Shown: piece after piece, positions 22,527-34,061 of the stretch
How positions within the stretch are numbered: the first letter of the stretch is position 1
Layout: every line of letters begins with the position of its first letter
NCBI GenBank assembly: GCA_033032865.1
Contig: JAWHQI010000001.1
Location: 1,324,001-1,388,000 of the forward strand
From: Dactylorhiza incarnata
Lineage: Eukaryota; Streptophyta; Magnoliopsida; Asparagales; Orchidaceae
Direction of reading: 5' to 3'
Length of the DNA stretch: 64,000 bases
Program-made: the position numbers and the translations under genes
Notes under the pieces: model-generated
What the model was told of the DNA's origin: nothing
The model's database searches: none
What the model saw: only the letters and a program-made list of their open reading frames with translations

Positions 22527-24176
22527 TGATAGTTTATATAGGAAGTAGTCTTAAACACCTAGAGGGAGGTGAATAAGTTTCTTTTATTTTAGGCTTAGTG
22601 TTTTCTGAATTTAGGTTAGCAAATTATCAAGCACAGAAAGCACAAAGAAATTTATAGAGGTTCCTCAAGACAGGGTGTCTTGAGTAGTCCTCTTTCCCCC
22701 TTCGCTTTTCTAACAATGAGTTAGACAAGGCCAACTTCTCCAAACTCAGCTCCAAGAGCCTACAGCACAGATCTCACAGGATCTCTCAGGTTTTCCCAAA
22801 CACTACCTCAGGCACAGCAACCCTACCTCAGAGGAATCCACCTCCTACAACTCAGACCACCTCCTGGTCCTACCTCAAGCTGACCTCTCAGCTCTACAAC
22901 TCAGGCCAATCAGCCTTACACACTCAGGCAATAAAGCCCCACAGTCTCAGAACCCAAAGGCTCCTACAAATGATATAATAAGGTTTACAAATTGAAGGAA
23001 GAATAGATCAAGCCTTGTTCTTCTTCTTCTTGACATCTGTTGTTGCAGACTTGAACCAGGGAGAAGTGCAGCTCCAACTTGATTCTTCTTGATCAGCCCT
23101 TCAGATGATGGACTTGATCTACTTGCTCTATCTTGAGATGAATCAAGATAAGCAATCTCTTTTCTCCTTGCAGCCTTGTGTAAGCTCAGTTCTTGGATGC
23201 CGACAATGGAACAGTATGTTCTTGAGTTTGTGTGCTGGAGAGTAATAACAAAAGTCCTTTGCTCAACCCTAACTTATTCCTTTTATACACCACTGACCCT
23301 CAACGGCTCTTAGCTGTCCTCCTGACAGGTAGCCCTGCACAAAAAGCCCGACCGGGCCGGGCCGGTACCGGGCCTGAAGGGCCCGGGCTTTTGCCAACCG
23401 GGCCCGGCCCGGGCTTTATTTGCAACCGGGCCGGGCCGGGCTTTTGCCCATGGAAGGGGGCCTGCCTAGGCCCCCAGGGCCGGGCCGGGCCGGGCCCTGG
23501 CCAGGCCCGGCCTTATGGCTGCCATGGCAGCAAGCTGCCATGGCAAAAACCGGGCTTTTCAAGAGCCCGGTAACCGGGCTTTGCCCGGCCCGGCCCGGGC
23601 CGGGCACCGGGCCGGGCTTTTGCCTAATATGGGGGCCCAGTTAGGCCCCCTAAGCCCGACCTGGCCCAGGCGGGCTTTGCCCGGGCCCGGGCCTTGCCGG
23701 GCTTTTCCCGGGCCGGGCTCGGGCCGGCCCAGCGGGCCCGGGCCTTTTGTGCAGGGCTACTGACAGGTATGGGAGTGATTGGTGGACCCCAATATGCATT
23801 TCTGCAGCTTGTGCCAAAAGCAGAACCCGCCAGATCACTTTTGAATCCGTCTCAGCGGTTGGGCTGAGATGGTCAGCCGTCTCAACGGTTGCTTCTGTCC
23901 CGTCTTAGCGGATCCGCTGAGACAGACAATTGTCTCAGCGATTTTCTTCTATCTGCAGCTCAGCTTGCCCATACACCTTCTCAGCGGCTCCTGGTCTTGT
24001 CTCAGCGGTTCAGCAGAGACAGAGAGCTCGTCTCAGCTGATCATACATTACACCATGGTGTGCCCTTGTCCCATACTTATGAGATAGAAATAGGATTTAT
24101 CAAATACAACTTGTACTTAACATTGAGTGTGAGGTCTCTTCAAATCAAGAGAACATTGGGGGTCATTTTCCCAACA
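22527..24176 (-). repeat. Sirevirus family B LTR (5' LTR), 1650 bp including a nested element
   Basis: On the minus strand it starts TGTTGGGAAAATGACCCC and ends ATATAAACTATCA. The right flank CTTAG (24177-24181) differs by one base from CTTAC at the other end of the chimeric element. It shares no visible homology with the family A LTR at 15485-17046. A GC-rich hAT miniature element (23330-23759) is nested within it. Confidence 0.8.
23330..23759. mobile_element. GC-rich hAT-type miniature element, 430 bp, perfect 8-bp TSD
   Basis: The ends TAGCCCTGCACAAAA and TTTTGTGCAGGGCTA are perfect 15-bp inverted repeats. CTGACAGG is duplicated exactly on both sides (23322-23329 and 23760-23767), the 8-bp signature of hAT. 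The body is almost entirely CCGGGCCGGGC, CCCGGCCC and GGGCTTTTGCC words on both strands, far GC-richer than its host LTR and able to fold strongly. It has no coding capacity. It inserted after the family B LTR was in place. Confidence 0.95.
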
Positions 24177-25147
24177 CTTAGTTATTCTCTCCCTTTTATA
24201 GGAAGTTTGGAGTAAGAATGAAGTATCAATAGATAAGTGACCAATACCACTTGATGGGTAATAAAGTATTCATGATCGAGCGTGCAAGTAGTAAGGATAG
24301 TGGAAAACATGTTTCAAGATAAATAAACATCTTTATAGGGGTTTGAAGCATAGTAAATGAGTAAGAGTTTTGTTTTAGAAAAAAATAGATGTTTTAGCAA
24401 GTGAAGGCCGAGATCACAATATCATTTGTTATCAAAAATATAATAGCACTTGTTTTAGAAAGTAAATGAGCAAAAGTGAGTAGTCAATTTAGTTTGACAT
24501 TAAAAGCCTCGGTCTGTCATTATCCTTGAGCTGTCATTAGCCAAAGTAGGTTTGCCCATATCACCACTCTTAAATATTGGGAGCTCATTGGAGGTTCCAG
24601 TTACTGGCACAGAAACGTGCACTGGCGCAGAAACCTGCAATGGCAGAGAAAATCGGTCATCAGCGAGAACCGCAGATTCAGCGAATTGTACAATCTGTAG
24701 ATTTTGAGGGCTCTGACAACCGCCAGCTAGATATGAATGAAGAAAACCAAGGACTGTTGCGACCGACGGTCAACGAGAGGAGGGTCAACAAGAGGAGGGA
24801 CACAGTCGATAAATGAAATACTCATATAGATAAGTTCTAGGATTATTTTAGTCTTCACTTAGCCAAAAAAATAATTGTCATTAACATCAATATATTACAA
24901 TCTCTATTAGTTACATACCCGGATCAATTGTTTACAATCTATGATTAATGATTTATAAGTTTGAGATTTAGAATTTAAGGTTTAAGAACTCACAATTTAA
25001 GAATTAAATTAGGATTTAAAATTTACATTAACTGCAGTTGCTTGCGCAATACATTGCGTTCATACAATCTTGAACACCTGTAACAATTCTTAGGTTAGAA
25101 CATGAGTATTCCCTTAAGCATTGTACGTACATTCTTTCAAATGAAAT
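24177..25147. other. Noncoding, possible LTR fragment
   Basis: No gene was recognised. CTCCCTTTTATAGGAAG near 24190 resembles the TATA neighbourhood of the LTR at 10426. A cluster of CTGGCGCAGAAACCTGCA-type words lies at 24600-24660, so this may be part of another LTR. A 79-codon open frame at 24577-24816 overlaps that cluster and has no recognisable domain. Confidence 0.3.
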
Positions 25148-25150
25148 TAA

Positions 25151-25345
25151 AGGTGTGTTTGGTTCGGCTTATTTGCTCCGGTGAGTTTGGATAAAAACGT
25201 CATTGTCATACCAAACATTTTATGCTTATAACTAGTTTCTTTTCTTGATAATGATAGTAACATTTGTCATACCAAACATACATTCTATGACAATGACGAC
25301 TTTGTCCAAACTCACCGGAGCAAATAAGCCGAGCCAAACGAAGCC
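25151..25345. mobile_element. Tourist-like (PIF/Harbinger) MITE, 195 bp
   Basis: It is flanked by TAA on both sides (25148-25150 and 25346-25348). The arms are long inverted repeats: GTTTGGTTCGGCTTATTTGC with TCCGGTGAGTTTGG on the left, and their complement CCAAACTCACCGGAGCAAAT with AAGCCGAGCCAAAC on the right. The central 80 bp also pair in part (ATGACAATGACG and CGTCATTGTCAT). It sits about 170 bp past the PUB stop codon, so it may lie in or near that gene's 3' UTR. Confidence 0.85.
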
Positions 25346-25517
25346 TAAATGATGTCCAAAAAAGTATAATTTTTACAAGTAACAAAGAAATAAAAATTAA
25401 ATAAAAAATACAAATGAAAGGCAGTTGTGTAGACAATTGAATTGAATTTAAAAAAAAAACAAATAAAAAATGAAGGAACATTTGTACAGCCACCAGAATT
25501 CACATTCATCCTGTGTT

Positions 25518-26310
25518 CTACCATCGGTTCTTCGTCTTCCAAAATGAGCTCAAAGTCCTCACAATCCTCACTGACCTGGATTTAGCAAAAAGCTTATTAG
25601 TCTCCTGTGTCTTCTCGACATGACCAGCCTCACCGGCTTCAAAGCAAGCTCCGGGAGGCGCCGCGGGCTCCCGCTGCCGCCGCTCCCTGAAGAGCTTCAG
25701 TAGCCTCTGCGCCTTCTCTCTGCCTCGGGGTGTGCCGTTCGCAGACACGAACACAAGAGTTGGGATTACGCCTTCCTGCAGAACTGCGCGGCAGCATTTC
25801 TCGTCTCGATCGCATAGAATCAGAAGGCATGACATGGCCTGCTCTTGGACGGCTGGATGGCCGACGATCAACGCGGTCGCTATCGAACAGATGAGCTCCG
25901 GTGCAGAGACCATTTCGTTCAGCGCCGAGTCCCATGATGCTATGTTGGCGAGGATGGCGAGGGCCTTCTCGGACCAGACGGGATCTGTAGGTGCTGCGGA
26001 ATCGGAGAAGAGGAAATGGAGGACGTCGATGATGCCTGCGTTCACAAGATAATCGATGGAGGGAGGGTGAGAGGAGAGATTGAAGAGACAAAACAGGGCG
26101 TCCTGCTTGCAAGAAATGCTGCCGGAGGATTCCGGCGACAGAAGCTGAATGAGAACGGAGACGGATGGGCTCGAGCCAATTGCGGGCTTTGCTCGCTCGA
26201 GGCAGGAGAGGTTGAGGCATAGTGCGGTGGCCGACTCGCGGGTCGAGAGGTTTGACATCATCTTATCCAGTAAGGGAATCACGCCGGCAGACAGAATCGC
26301 GTCTTTATTC
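25518..26310 (-). CDS. PUB45-type U-box E3 ubiquitin ligase, last exon (ARM repeats)
   Basis: This exon continues the ARM repeat region after the splice: NKDAILSAGVIPLLDKMMSN, ATALCLNLSCLERAKPAIGS, CKQDALFCLFNLSSHPPSID, LVNAGIIDVLHFLF, AVLQEGVIPTLVFVSANGTP and RGREKAQRLLKLFRERRQRE. These are the conserved ARM blocks and the GTPRGREKAQ tail of plant PUB6/7/45-type proteins, with a basic, Ser-rich C-terminus ending KTKNRW. Splice acceptor TTCTAG at 26311-26316 joins in phase to the exon ending 27681 (AG|G, Arg). The frame is open with no stop until 25518. ARM repeats in this family bind substrates. This exon is much more GC-rich than its surroundings, in contrast with the AT-rich intron. Confidence 0.9.
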
Positions 26311-27680
26311 CTAGAAGACGGGGCCACCCAAAGGAAAAAAAAGTGAGGGAGCAACCAAAAGAAGAGGCTTCTCTGCTTATGAATTATTATCCTCATTTTC
26401 GTGGATTCCACAGATGTGAAATTACAAAAACCTCTCATGTAAGTTTATATTTCATAACATCTATGCACAAAAGGACCCCTGAAAATTTACTCAAGGGGGT
26501 CTATTTTTTACATGGTTATGAAATGTAAACTTATAAGGGGGGTTTTTGTAATGTCAAAAATAAAAGTCCTGCAACCTGTAATTATGCTAACTTATAGGGA
26601 AAGTTTTGGTAATTATTCCTTTAGAATAATTACACTACACTGAGCGTATCATATTGTTAGATAGTGCATACACTATGCTAGTAATGTATGCGCTTAGATC
26701 TGCAGTGCACGCGATGATGAGAAATGTTAGTCACATTGTCTTATTCGCTATATTAGTAGCATAAACGATATACTTGCATAACATATATACTAGTAATATA
26801 GCATATACAACAAGATTGCGAAGTAAGATTGAAGAGGTATTTCAAGTCAAGAATAGCCTAAGGTAAGGGTCTCCTCACATTATATTTTTGAAGAACAATA
26901 AAAACTAGTGAACTATAATATAATTTCCCGCATGGTAGCAATATAAAAGTTTCGACATAGTAAAATCATCTTTTAGACCTTGAAATCATCCATGACCTCT
27001 TACATCAGCCAGATATATCAATGAAAACGAACTTTGTCTTCATAACTTCAATCGGTTCATCAACACCAGCTGAGTCTCTAAAGGTGAAAAAAATCTAATG
27101 TTGAAAATGTATATAATGAAGCATTTATTTATTTCCTAATCATTATGACGCAAGTATATGGTCGGGGGCGAATATACCGAGATATCAATAAAAGGCAATA
27201 ACGAAGCCTTAGATAAAATACTACAATTTTCTTATTTGTTATTGATAATATAGTGTATACGTAACAATATAGCATATATGACGGCCATGGGACTAACAGT
27301 TTCATAGCTATTCGCTATGAGCGAATACGCTATCTATCCACGTGTCACAATATGATACGATTATACAGCTTAAGGAAAATGCGCCGTGCCTAGCATAAAT
27401 TTACTCTAAATTTTAACTCTCCCTCTAATATAATTATTTCCTAATATATTCTTCATGCCTTAATGGATCACTCTAAATCTTCCTTTAATATAATTATTTC
27501 ATAATTTATTTTTTTCTATTCTACCGCATATCAAACTTAACATTCTCGTGTGATCAACTTAGATATTGACAAACATTTTTATCAATTCATATAAAAGCTC
27601 GCTGGATTACTTGCAAATATAAATTCTTACCACTTTTAAATGATCATATGCCAAAAGTTTAGACTGAAAAAACTTCATAC
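26311..27680 (-). other. PUB intron, 1370 bp
   Basis: Donor CAG|GTATGA (27681/27680) and acceptor TTCTAG (at 26311) obey GT-AG rules, and the flanking exon phases match. The intron is AT-rich and holds a foldback element at 26421-26552. No exon-like frame is visible in the rest. Confidence 0.85.
26421..26552. mobile_element. Foldback/MITE hairpin in PUB intron
   Basis: ATTACAAAAACC, TAAGTTTATATTTCATAACA and the ACCCC block on the left are mirrored by GGGGGTC, TGTTATGAAATGTAAACTTA-like sequence and GGTTTTTGTAAT on the right, giving an imperfect hairpin with arms of about 60 bp. The words ATTTCATAACAT and ATGCACAAAA also occur in the hairpin at 58449-58588, so both belong to one family. Outer ends and target duplication are not clear. 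Confidence 0.7.
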
Positions 27681-28777
27681 CTGTCATTATGGAGTGCCAA
27701 GTTGAAAAGAGCTAATGCACCAACCTCCTGAGCTTTCACGTCCCCCTCATCGGCAGATGATTTCAGAAACTGTACCAGTGCTTCTACGAACCGACTCGCG
27801 CCCATGTATATCCTCGCCTCCCCATCATCCTTGAGCAAAAATCGGATCTTCTCGACAACTTCATGTTTCCTGGTCCGACTCGTGCTATCACGCAGGGCCT
27901 CGAGCAAGCTCTCGTAACTTTCAAACTCGTCATCTTCACCATCTATATTACTAGCAGCGCAGGGATCATCTGGAATAGTTTCATTGAGGATGCCACCACT
28001 TTCCTCCGGCGGAATCACCTCCCCTGATCTATAATCAGTGGCAACACCCTCGTCACAAGATTTGATCCCCAGGTCAAGAGCTGCCGAATTTTGCTGACAC
28101 CAACTGGCAATCAGGCCTTTCAACCCAAAATTTGGGGTTAATAAAAAATGAGTGAGCTTCTGTTGTGTCTTTGGGCAAGTATTATGTCCGTCCTTAAACC
28201 ATTTCTCGATGCAAACACGCTCATAAGTCTGTCCAGACGAAATAATGACGGGATCGTGCATGAGCTGAGAGGAGATTGGGCAGCGGAACTCTTCAGGGGG
28301 GGTCGGTATTTCTCCGGATCGGATGTTACACGGCTCAAAAGTAAAAGAAGTGAGCTTAGGTAATGGGTTTCCAAAGGCAATTTTCATTCCATCAGAAGAG
28401 ACTGGGATAGTAGGAGAACATGGGTTTGACTCTTGGGAGGATGAATCAACCTGGAGATCGCTTCTGAAAAGCTTGGAGTACTTTCTAGTTAGGTGCAGTA
28501 AGTATGATACAATTGATTCCTTGCGCTTGTCTTCCTCTGCGAGAGCCCTTTCGATTAATTTCTTGAGTGCTCTTCTCTCGGAAAGTACGGCTCGGGAAGA
28601 CGTAATTCCCAGCTTCAGCACAGCTTGATGAAAGACTTCGAGTTCAATGCCGTCACTTAAATTACTACCGGAATTCTTCTCCCTCTGAAGCAATGAGATC
28701 ACTTCATCACCTACTTTCTTCTCCCCCTGATCCAGTGTAAATACAGTTTTTTCTAGCTCATCCACAATCTCCATTAT
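27681..28777 (-). CDS. PUB45-type U-box E3 ubiquitin ligase, central exon (U-box)
   Basis: This exon carries the U-N-terminal region (IMEIVDELEKTVF, LGITSSRAVLSERRALKKLI, EEDKRKESIVSYLLHLTRKY), then the U-box at about 28303-28085: EEFRCPISSQLMHDPVIISS, QTYERVCIEKWF, CPKTQQKL, LTPNFGLKGLIASWC. A U-box recruits E2 ubiquitin-conjugating enzymes, so the product should be a cytosolic or nuclear E3 ligase. The first ARM blocks follow (SLLEALRDSTSRTRKHEVVE, VGALALFNLALHNDR). The acceptor is CGAATCAG|ATAATGGAG at 28778/28777. Reading can extend a few codons upstream, but those residues (VFPLSNQ) do not fit the family, whereas the preceding exon ends exactly at IGCQ. No stop or frameshift is present. 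Confidence 0.9.
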
Positions 28778-29243
28778 CTGATTCGACAAGGGGAATACAG
28801 TGTCAGTTCCTTAGATACATAATGTCATCTCATCAAATATATTGTAAAGCACAACGAAATTTAAGTTCAAGTGAAATTATTTTTTAAACTATAATATATG
28901 TGTATATATATTGATGGGGATCACCGGCAGTTTCAGCCGCAGGACCAACAATAGAGACCAGACCACCGCAGGAAAAAGAAGACATTGTTTGGACTGGAAG
29001 CAACCGAAGACGTCGATTTTTGCCTCCGTTTGCAGTCAGCAATCGACACTTGGGATATGGTAAAACAACATCATATGATTCTGTGATGGGGTAAGTGGGT
29101 GGGATTGGGATAAGGTTAAGCAATGAGCTATGGGCGTTGGACCGGTTGATTGGGGTCGGGATAGGGTTGAACATGTTTCAAGTTCCCTTTGACAGGACCG
29201 GTAGAATCGGGTCGGGATCGCGATCCTGAAGATCCTAAGATCA
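28778..29243. other. Intron sequence flanking the Sirevirus, GATCC-rich edge
   Basis: No coding sequence was found here, including the missing PUB N-terminus. The last 60 bp are rich in GATCC and CGATCC words (GGGATCGCGATCCTGAAG). The same style continues at 46056-46185 beyond the Sirevirus, so the element inserted into this repeat. Confidence 0.6.
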
Positions 29244-30308
29244 TGTTGGAACAACCCTATTACTGATTTGGGCTAGGATCACTATCTGCTGACTAGGATC
29301 AAGTTGACCCCAATGTATAGTAAATGGGTCAAGAGTTTAGGCTGTTAGAACTCAAGAAATCATTAATGTTCTGCGTTCGACGAACTGCATACTGCGTTCG
29401 ACGAACGGCTTGCTCTCTGCGTTCGACGAACGACTTACATCCTACGTTCGACGAACGGCATGCTCCTGCGTTCGACGATCTTCAGTCTCAGCGGCTCAGC
29501 AGTCGACGATTTTGCTCAGTTCAGCGGTCGACGAACTCAGCTCTGCATTCGAAGAATAACTATCAGATGTTCAGATCGACGAAATATCTTCACAGCTCAA
29601 CAAATTTAATTCTTCTAGCCAGATTCATTTGAGGTCGACGAACTCAACATTGTGTTCGACGAAAATCTTGAGATCGAGGAAAATTTCTCTACAGCAGATT
29701 CATTTCAGACAGATTATATTATTCATTCTCTGAACTCAGATCTCTTCTGCAACGGTTCTATTCTTCCAGACAAGTAAGGATAATATATTTCATTTTATTA
29801 TTTCGAGATTATAGCCGTTGACATTTCTCGAAAAAGGACATTTCATGGAAAAGGAAAGAGATATAAGGCGTGTCAGAATTATGTTTCCCAGATATATTTA
29901 TTCCTTAATTCAAGGGATTTGATTTTCAAATATTATCAAAAGAAAAGGGAAGAAGATATACAGTATTACTTCCATAGTTTCACGACAGGAACATTACAGA
30001 ACATAACACAAAATAGCTGTACAGGAAGAGAAAGAAAGAAAGTTACAGGAAGAGAAGAAACATAAGAAAGCATTCACAGATCTTCTTATTCCTCAAGCAG
30101 CACTAATTTACTGAGAACAACTTCATCAACAATACTCTCTCAGTCATCAGCTGCAAGATCAGATCTTCAAAAGAGCAACAAAAATCTGAAGAGCTTATTC
30201 TTCCAGATTAATCACTTATCATGGCGTCGCCTAGGCGACGCCTAGGCGTCCAGTCGGCCGATTGAAAACAAAGCGAAAGCCGCCTTATTTTTTTTAAAAT
30301 TAGGGGTA

Positions 30309-30549
30309 TAGACAGCGGTTTATATATAAACCGCTGTCTATTTGTACAATAGACAGCGGTTTATATATAAAAAATAGACAGCGGTTTATATATAAACCGC
30401 TGTCTATTGTAACATTACGTGTACAATAGACATCGGTTTATATATAAACCGCTGTCTATTGTACAAATAGACAGCGGTTTATATATAAACCGCTGTCTAT
30501 TATACACGTAATGTTACAATAGACAGCGGTTTATATATAAACCGCTGTC
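30309..30549. repeat. Left palindrome array of the composite element
   Basis: Six TAGACAGCGGTT half-sites (one changed to TAGACATCGGTT) alternate with five AACCGCTGTC half-sites. Each full palindrome is GACAGCGGTT, a TATATATA-centred spacer, then AACCGCTGTC. Linkers are TATTGTACAAATA or contain ACATTACGTGTACA. The array lies just inside the left end, where transposase-binding repeats are expected. Confidence 0.9.
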
Positions 30550-31015
30550 GAATAGGGATATAAACGAAAGAATTTACCCCGTCTTTTTACTTTTTACCGT
30601 CGCTAGATCGTTTGCTGCTCTGTGCGAAAACCCTAAAGGCGATTTCTCCTCGACAAGTCGACATCTTCCTTAGGTTCGTTTTTACGATTTTTTTCTTGCT
30701 CTTCTAATTTCTAAGTTGGAATGGTATAATTTCTAAGTTGAATAGTATAATTTCTAAGTTGAATGATCATTTCATAATTCATATTTTCCTACTTCCTAGT
30801 TCCTAGTTCCTACTGCTTATATAGTTCTGTATTTATATGTGTGATTGACTTAATGTGTGGTAGACCGTAGACTAGTATTACCTCAATATCATTGCGGTTT
30901 TATATGAATTTTGTTTAGGTTTTTTGGATGGTTTAGATTTTTTTTAGGGCTTTCTTATTACAGGAAAATGACTGATAAATGATCCTTATCAAAGTCAACA
31001 AGAGGCTTCACTAAA

Positions 31016-33790
31016 ATGATGAGATTGAATAAGCTTAGAGCAGAGGGGAAGAAGATTTTTATTTCTGTTAATGATGATGGCCACATTATTCCCGGGCCTG
31101 AGTGTAATAAATTGATGAGTCTATTTGGTTCTCTTGTGAGGATGTATGTTCCAATCACATATGCTAGATGGAAGGAAGTTGATAAAGAAATTAAAGATCG
31201 AATATGGGAAGAAGTAAATGTACGTAATTTTGTTATTAGCGATTAAATATAAGTTTTTTTTAGTTATTTATTAATATTATTGTCTATTATTTTCAGAATT
31301 ATTTTGATAATGTTGATGGTGTTCGTCATGAATTGATGAAAAGCATGGGTGAAAGTTGGCGGTCGTGGAAATCTAAACTTTATGTTCATTACGTAAAGGA
31401 TGTTGATTTGGAGCATCGTTACAATGTTCCAGTCAAGTATAATTTTATACCTCTTGAAGATTGGAAAATTTTTGTTGACAATCACACCACTCCGGAAGCT
31501 ATGGTTATGTGTTCTTATTTCTTAAAAAACTCAATGTTTTATTGCATTTACTAACTTTGTAAGCATTATACTCTAAGTATTAACAAATATTTATTTGTGT
31601 AGGAGAAAAATAAACTTAACACAGAGAGAGCAAAAGCGCAGAAGTCGTTTAATACTACTTCCAGAATGGGTTATTCTAGATTAGAAAAAAGAATGGTATT
31701 AGTATTTACTATTTAGTTCTCTACTTCTCTCTTGTATATTTTATTTTAAAAATGTGTTTTTTCAATAATTTAATTGATAATTTATTTGCATTTTATTGTC
31801 AAGATTGAACAAGGTGCAAATGCACAAATTTCACGTGCGGAGCTATGGAAAGCCAGTCACAAATGAAAGACTGGTGAATACATTAGTCAGGATGCAGCTG
31901 ATTTGGCAGCTAAAATTGTATGTTTAAATTATCATTTCATCATTTGTAAATTTTCATTTCATCAATCATCATTTGCATTAATATTTATTGATTTCACTTA
32001 GGATGAGGTCTCGAGCCAAGAGTCTGCTGCAAGTGCAACAGAGTCACAGGTAAAGGAACATCCGGGCAGAGTAAGAGCTGGTGGCAAGTTTTCCACCATT
32101 AAAAGTTTTTTCAAGAATAATAAGCGGAAGGAGAGCACAATAGCTCATATTGAAGATGTGGAATCTATTGTTCAAGAAAGATTGAGCCAACAACAAGAGT
32201 TATGGAGGCAAGAACAACAACAACAACAACATGAGCAGGCCTTTCAGAGCTAACTCTACCAACAACAAGTGCATCAAGCAGAGATGGCTAGCATGAAAAA
32301 TCAAATCGATGAACTTATGCGCATGTTTGGTGCTAGAACCGAAACGTCTCAGGTATTATTATGTATTTATGTTTAATTATTTATACTTTTATGAAATATC
32401 ATGTTACTTATCTTTATACTTTTATTTATAGTTACCTTGTTATTTTTGGTTTGTCAGCAGACACTTGTATTAGCCTCACAAGGGCCTGAAACATCACATC
32501 AACCCGAAACGTCACATGGGTGTTTACCGTCTTCGGTATTATAAATTTATAATTAATTTTTTTTATTTTTATAATTAGTATTTCGTCTTCGCCTCTTCGG
32601 TGTCCGAAATACTAAATACTAATTATTTTTATTTCCACAGAATGCCAATGATGTCATTGTCCTGTTACCCAATTTCATTTCTACGATGGAGAAACAAGAC
32701 AAAATAATAACTCTTGTATTAGATCCAAATGTATTTGGAACTAAAGAAACAACACGTACATACTTTGAAGCTTCTGAGTTGTTTGATTTTCTTAAAATTG
32801 AACAAATTGGAGTTAAACATCATATTATCATGTATTGGGTGAACAATAATTATCAAATATTACAAACCTAAGATTTTTAGTTAATATATATATTGATTAT
32901 GATTTATGAATTTACATGTTTTTTTACAGGTACATAGATTCACAACTAAAGAAGTTTAGATACACAAGAAATGTATATTTTCATAATCCGACATCTATTT
33001 TTGCTTTTAATGATAAGTTTGCCAAGGAGCGTATTAAATCACGAAGACAAAAGCTAAAAAATAGGCTTGCTCAACTTCAACCGGATTCTTTATTATTTTT
33101 GCCATATCATAGAGAGTAAGTATCAATAATTATTGCTATTTTTTATTGTTGTTCAAGTTATTACTTATTAATGATTTATTGATTTTATTTGTTAATTGTT
33201 ACACAGAATACATTGGATGTTGGCCATTATTGAAAAAGATAACAATATAATTTATTGGCTTGATCCTTTAAATAAGGACATTCGTGACGATATAAAAAAT
33301 GTCATTGCACTGTAAGTTTATTAATTAGTATTTTCCCTATTTGAAATTTAGATTCTGCTGTAAACTAATTTTTTTTAATATTTTATGAAGTGCATTGAAG
33401 GATTTGGCAAATAACCGGAAAGTCAAATTTCATAAACCAAAGGTTTTACAGTGGAAGCCGGTAAGCTATAACCTATATGACTATATGAGTATATGTTAAA
33501 TAATTATTTTCATATTTACAATTCTAAATTCTAATGTTTACTATTTATTTATTTATTTAGTGCCCTAAACAACCGGATAATATTCAATGTGGGTACTATA
33601 TCATGTGCTACATGATTGACATAGTTGATGCTCTTAGAAGTACGACAATGTCATCAGGGGTAAGTTAACTGCATATAGTTTCATACATGATAAATGATAA
33701 TAAATGTGTTGAATTTATTTTAACAAATATTTTTGTTTTTATTAGAGATCTATGATGTAGTGGATGAATTTTCGCCTGAGAAAATAGATA
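31016..33790 (+). pseudogene. Transposase_24 (Ptta/En/Spm-like) fused to Ulp1-type cysteine protease, multi-exon, with stops
   Basis: Exons can be followed by GT-AG borders: 31016-31219, 31297-31503, from 31603, then further small exons. The first part has the plant Ptta/En/Spm domain: WKEVDKEIKDRIWEEVN, then NYFDNVDGVRHELMKSMGES, KNKLNTERAKAQKSF, ISRAELWKASHK and ISQDAADLAAKI. A Gln-rich coiled-coil-like region follows. The C-terminal part is an Ulp1/SUMO-protease fold with the catalytic His (IHWMLAIIEK), Asp (IIYWLDPLN) and Cys (NIQCGYYIMCYM). In-frame TGA (31863) and TAA (near 32250) break it. Such proteins are known from CACTA elements; here it lies upstream of a hAT transposase on the same strand. 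Confidence 0.8.
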
Positions 33791-34061
33791 ATATGTAAAA
33801 TAAGATTTGTGATTATATAATCACTACATGTGCGACATGAAAAACGATTGAAAGTTAGAAAGTAGAAACATATATTGTTTTATTGCTAAACAAATGTAAT
33901 TGTGTAATTGTGTATGTGTTAGTGTGTTGCTTTATACTTATGTAGAAAACTATAAATAGAACTGTATGAAAATTGTAATTGTAATTGTTTATGGAAATTG
34001 ATGTATGCACTATTTGTGTAACTCTGAATTTTATAGCTCTTGTTTCAGTTGTTTGTGAAAG
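33791..34061. other. Spacer between the two composite-element genes
   Basis: An AT-rich 270-bp gap separates the Ulp1 end from the hAT start. It contains no element termini, so the two genes do not look like separate nested insertions with intact ends. Confidence 0.5.

Noticed and set aside
23232..23838. Overlapping Pro/Gly/Ala-rich ORFs on both strands
   Set aside because: They are by-products of the CCGGGCC repeats in the hAT miniature element; stop codons are simply rare in such sequence.
25639..26220. 193-codon ORF overlapping the PUB last exon
   Set aside because: A GC-rich shadow frame of the ARM-repeat exon; the PUB frame has clear homology.
28778..28809. Extension of the PUB exon upstream (VFPLSNQ, alternative acceptor at 28810)
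   Set aside because: Those residues do not fit the family, while an acceptor at 28778 joins precisely to the exon at 54297.
28884..29174. ORF MFNPIPTP... as the PUB N-terminus
   Set aside because: It has no resemblance to U-box protein N-termini and runs into the GATCC-rich repeat.
30309..30549. CRISPR-like array
   Set aside because: The repeats are palindromic, unevenly spaced with near-identical linkers, and mirrored at the other end of a transposon; the DNA is plant nuclear.
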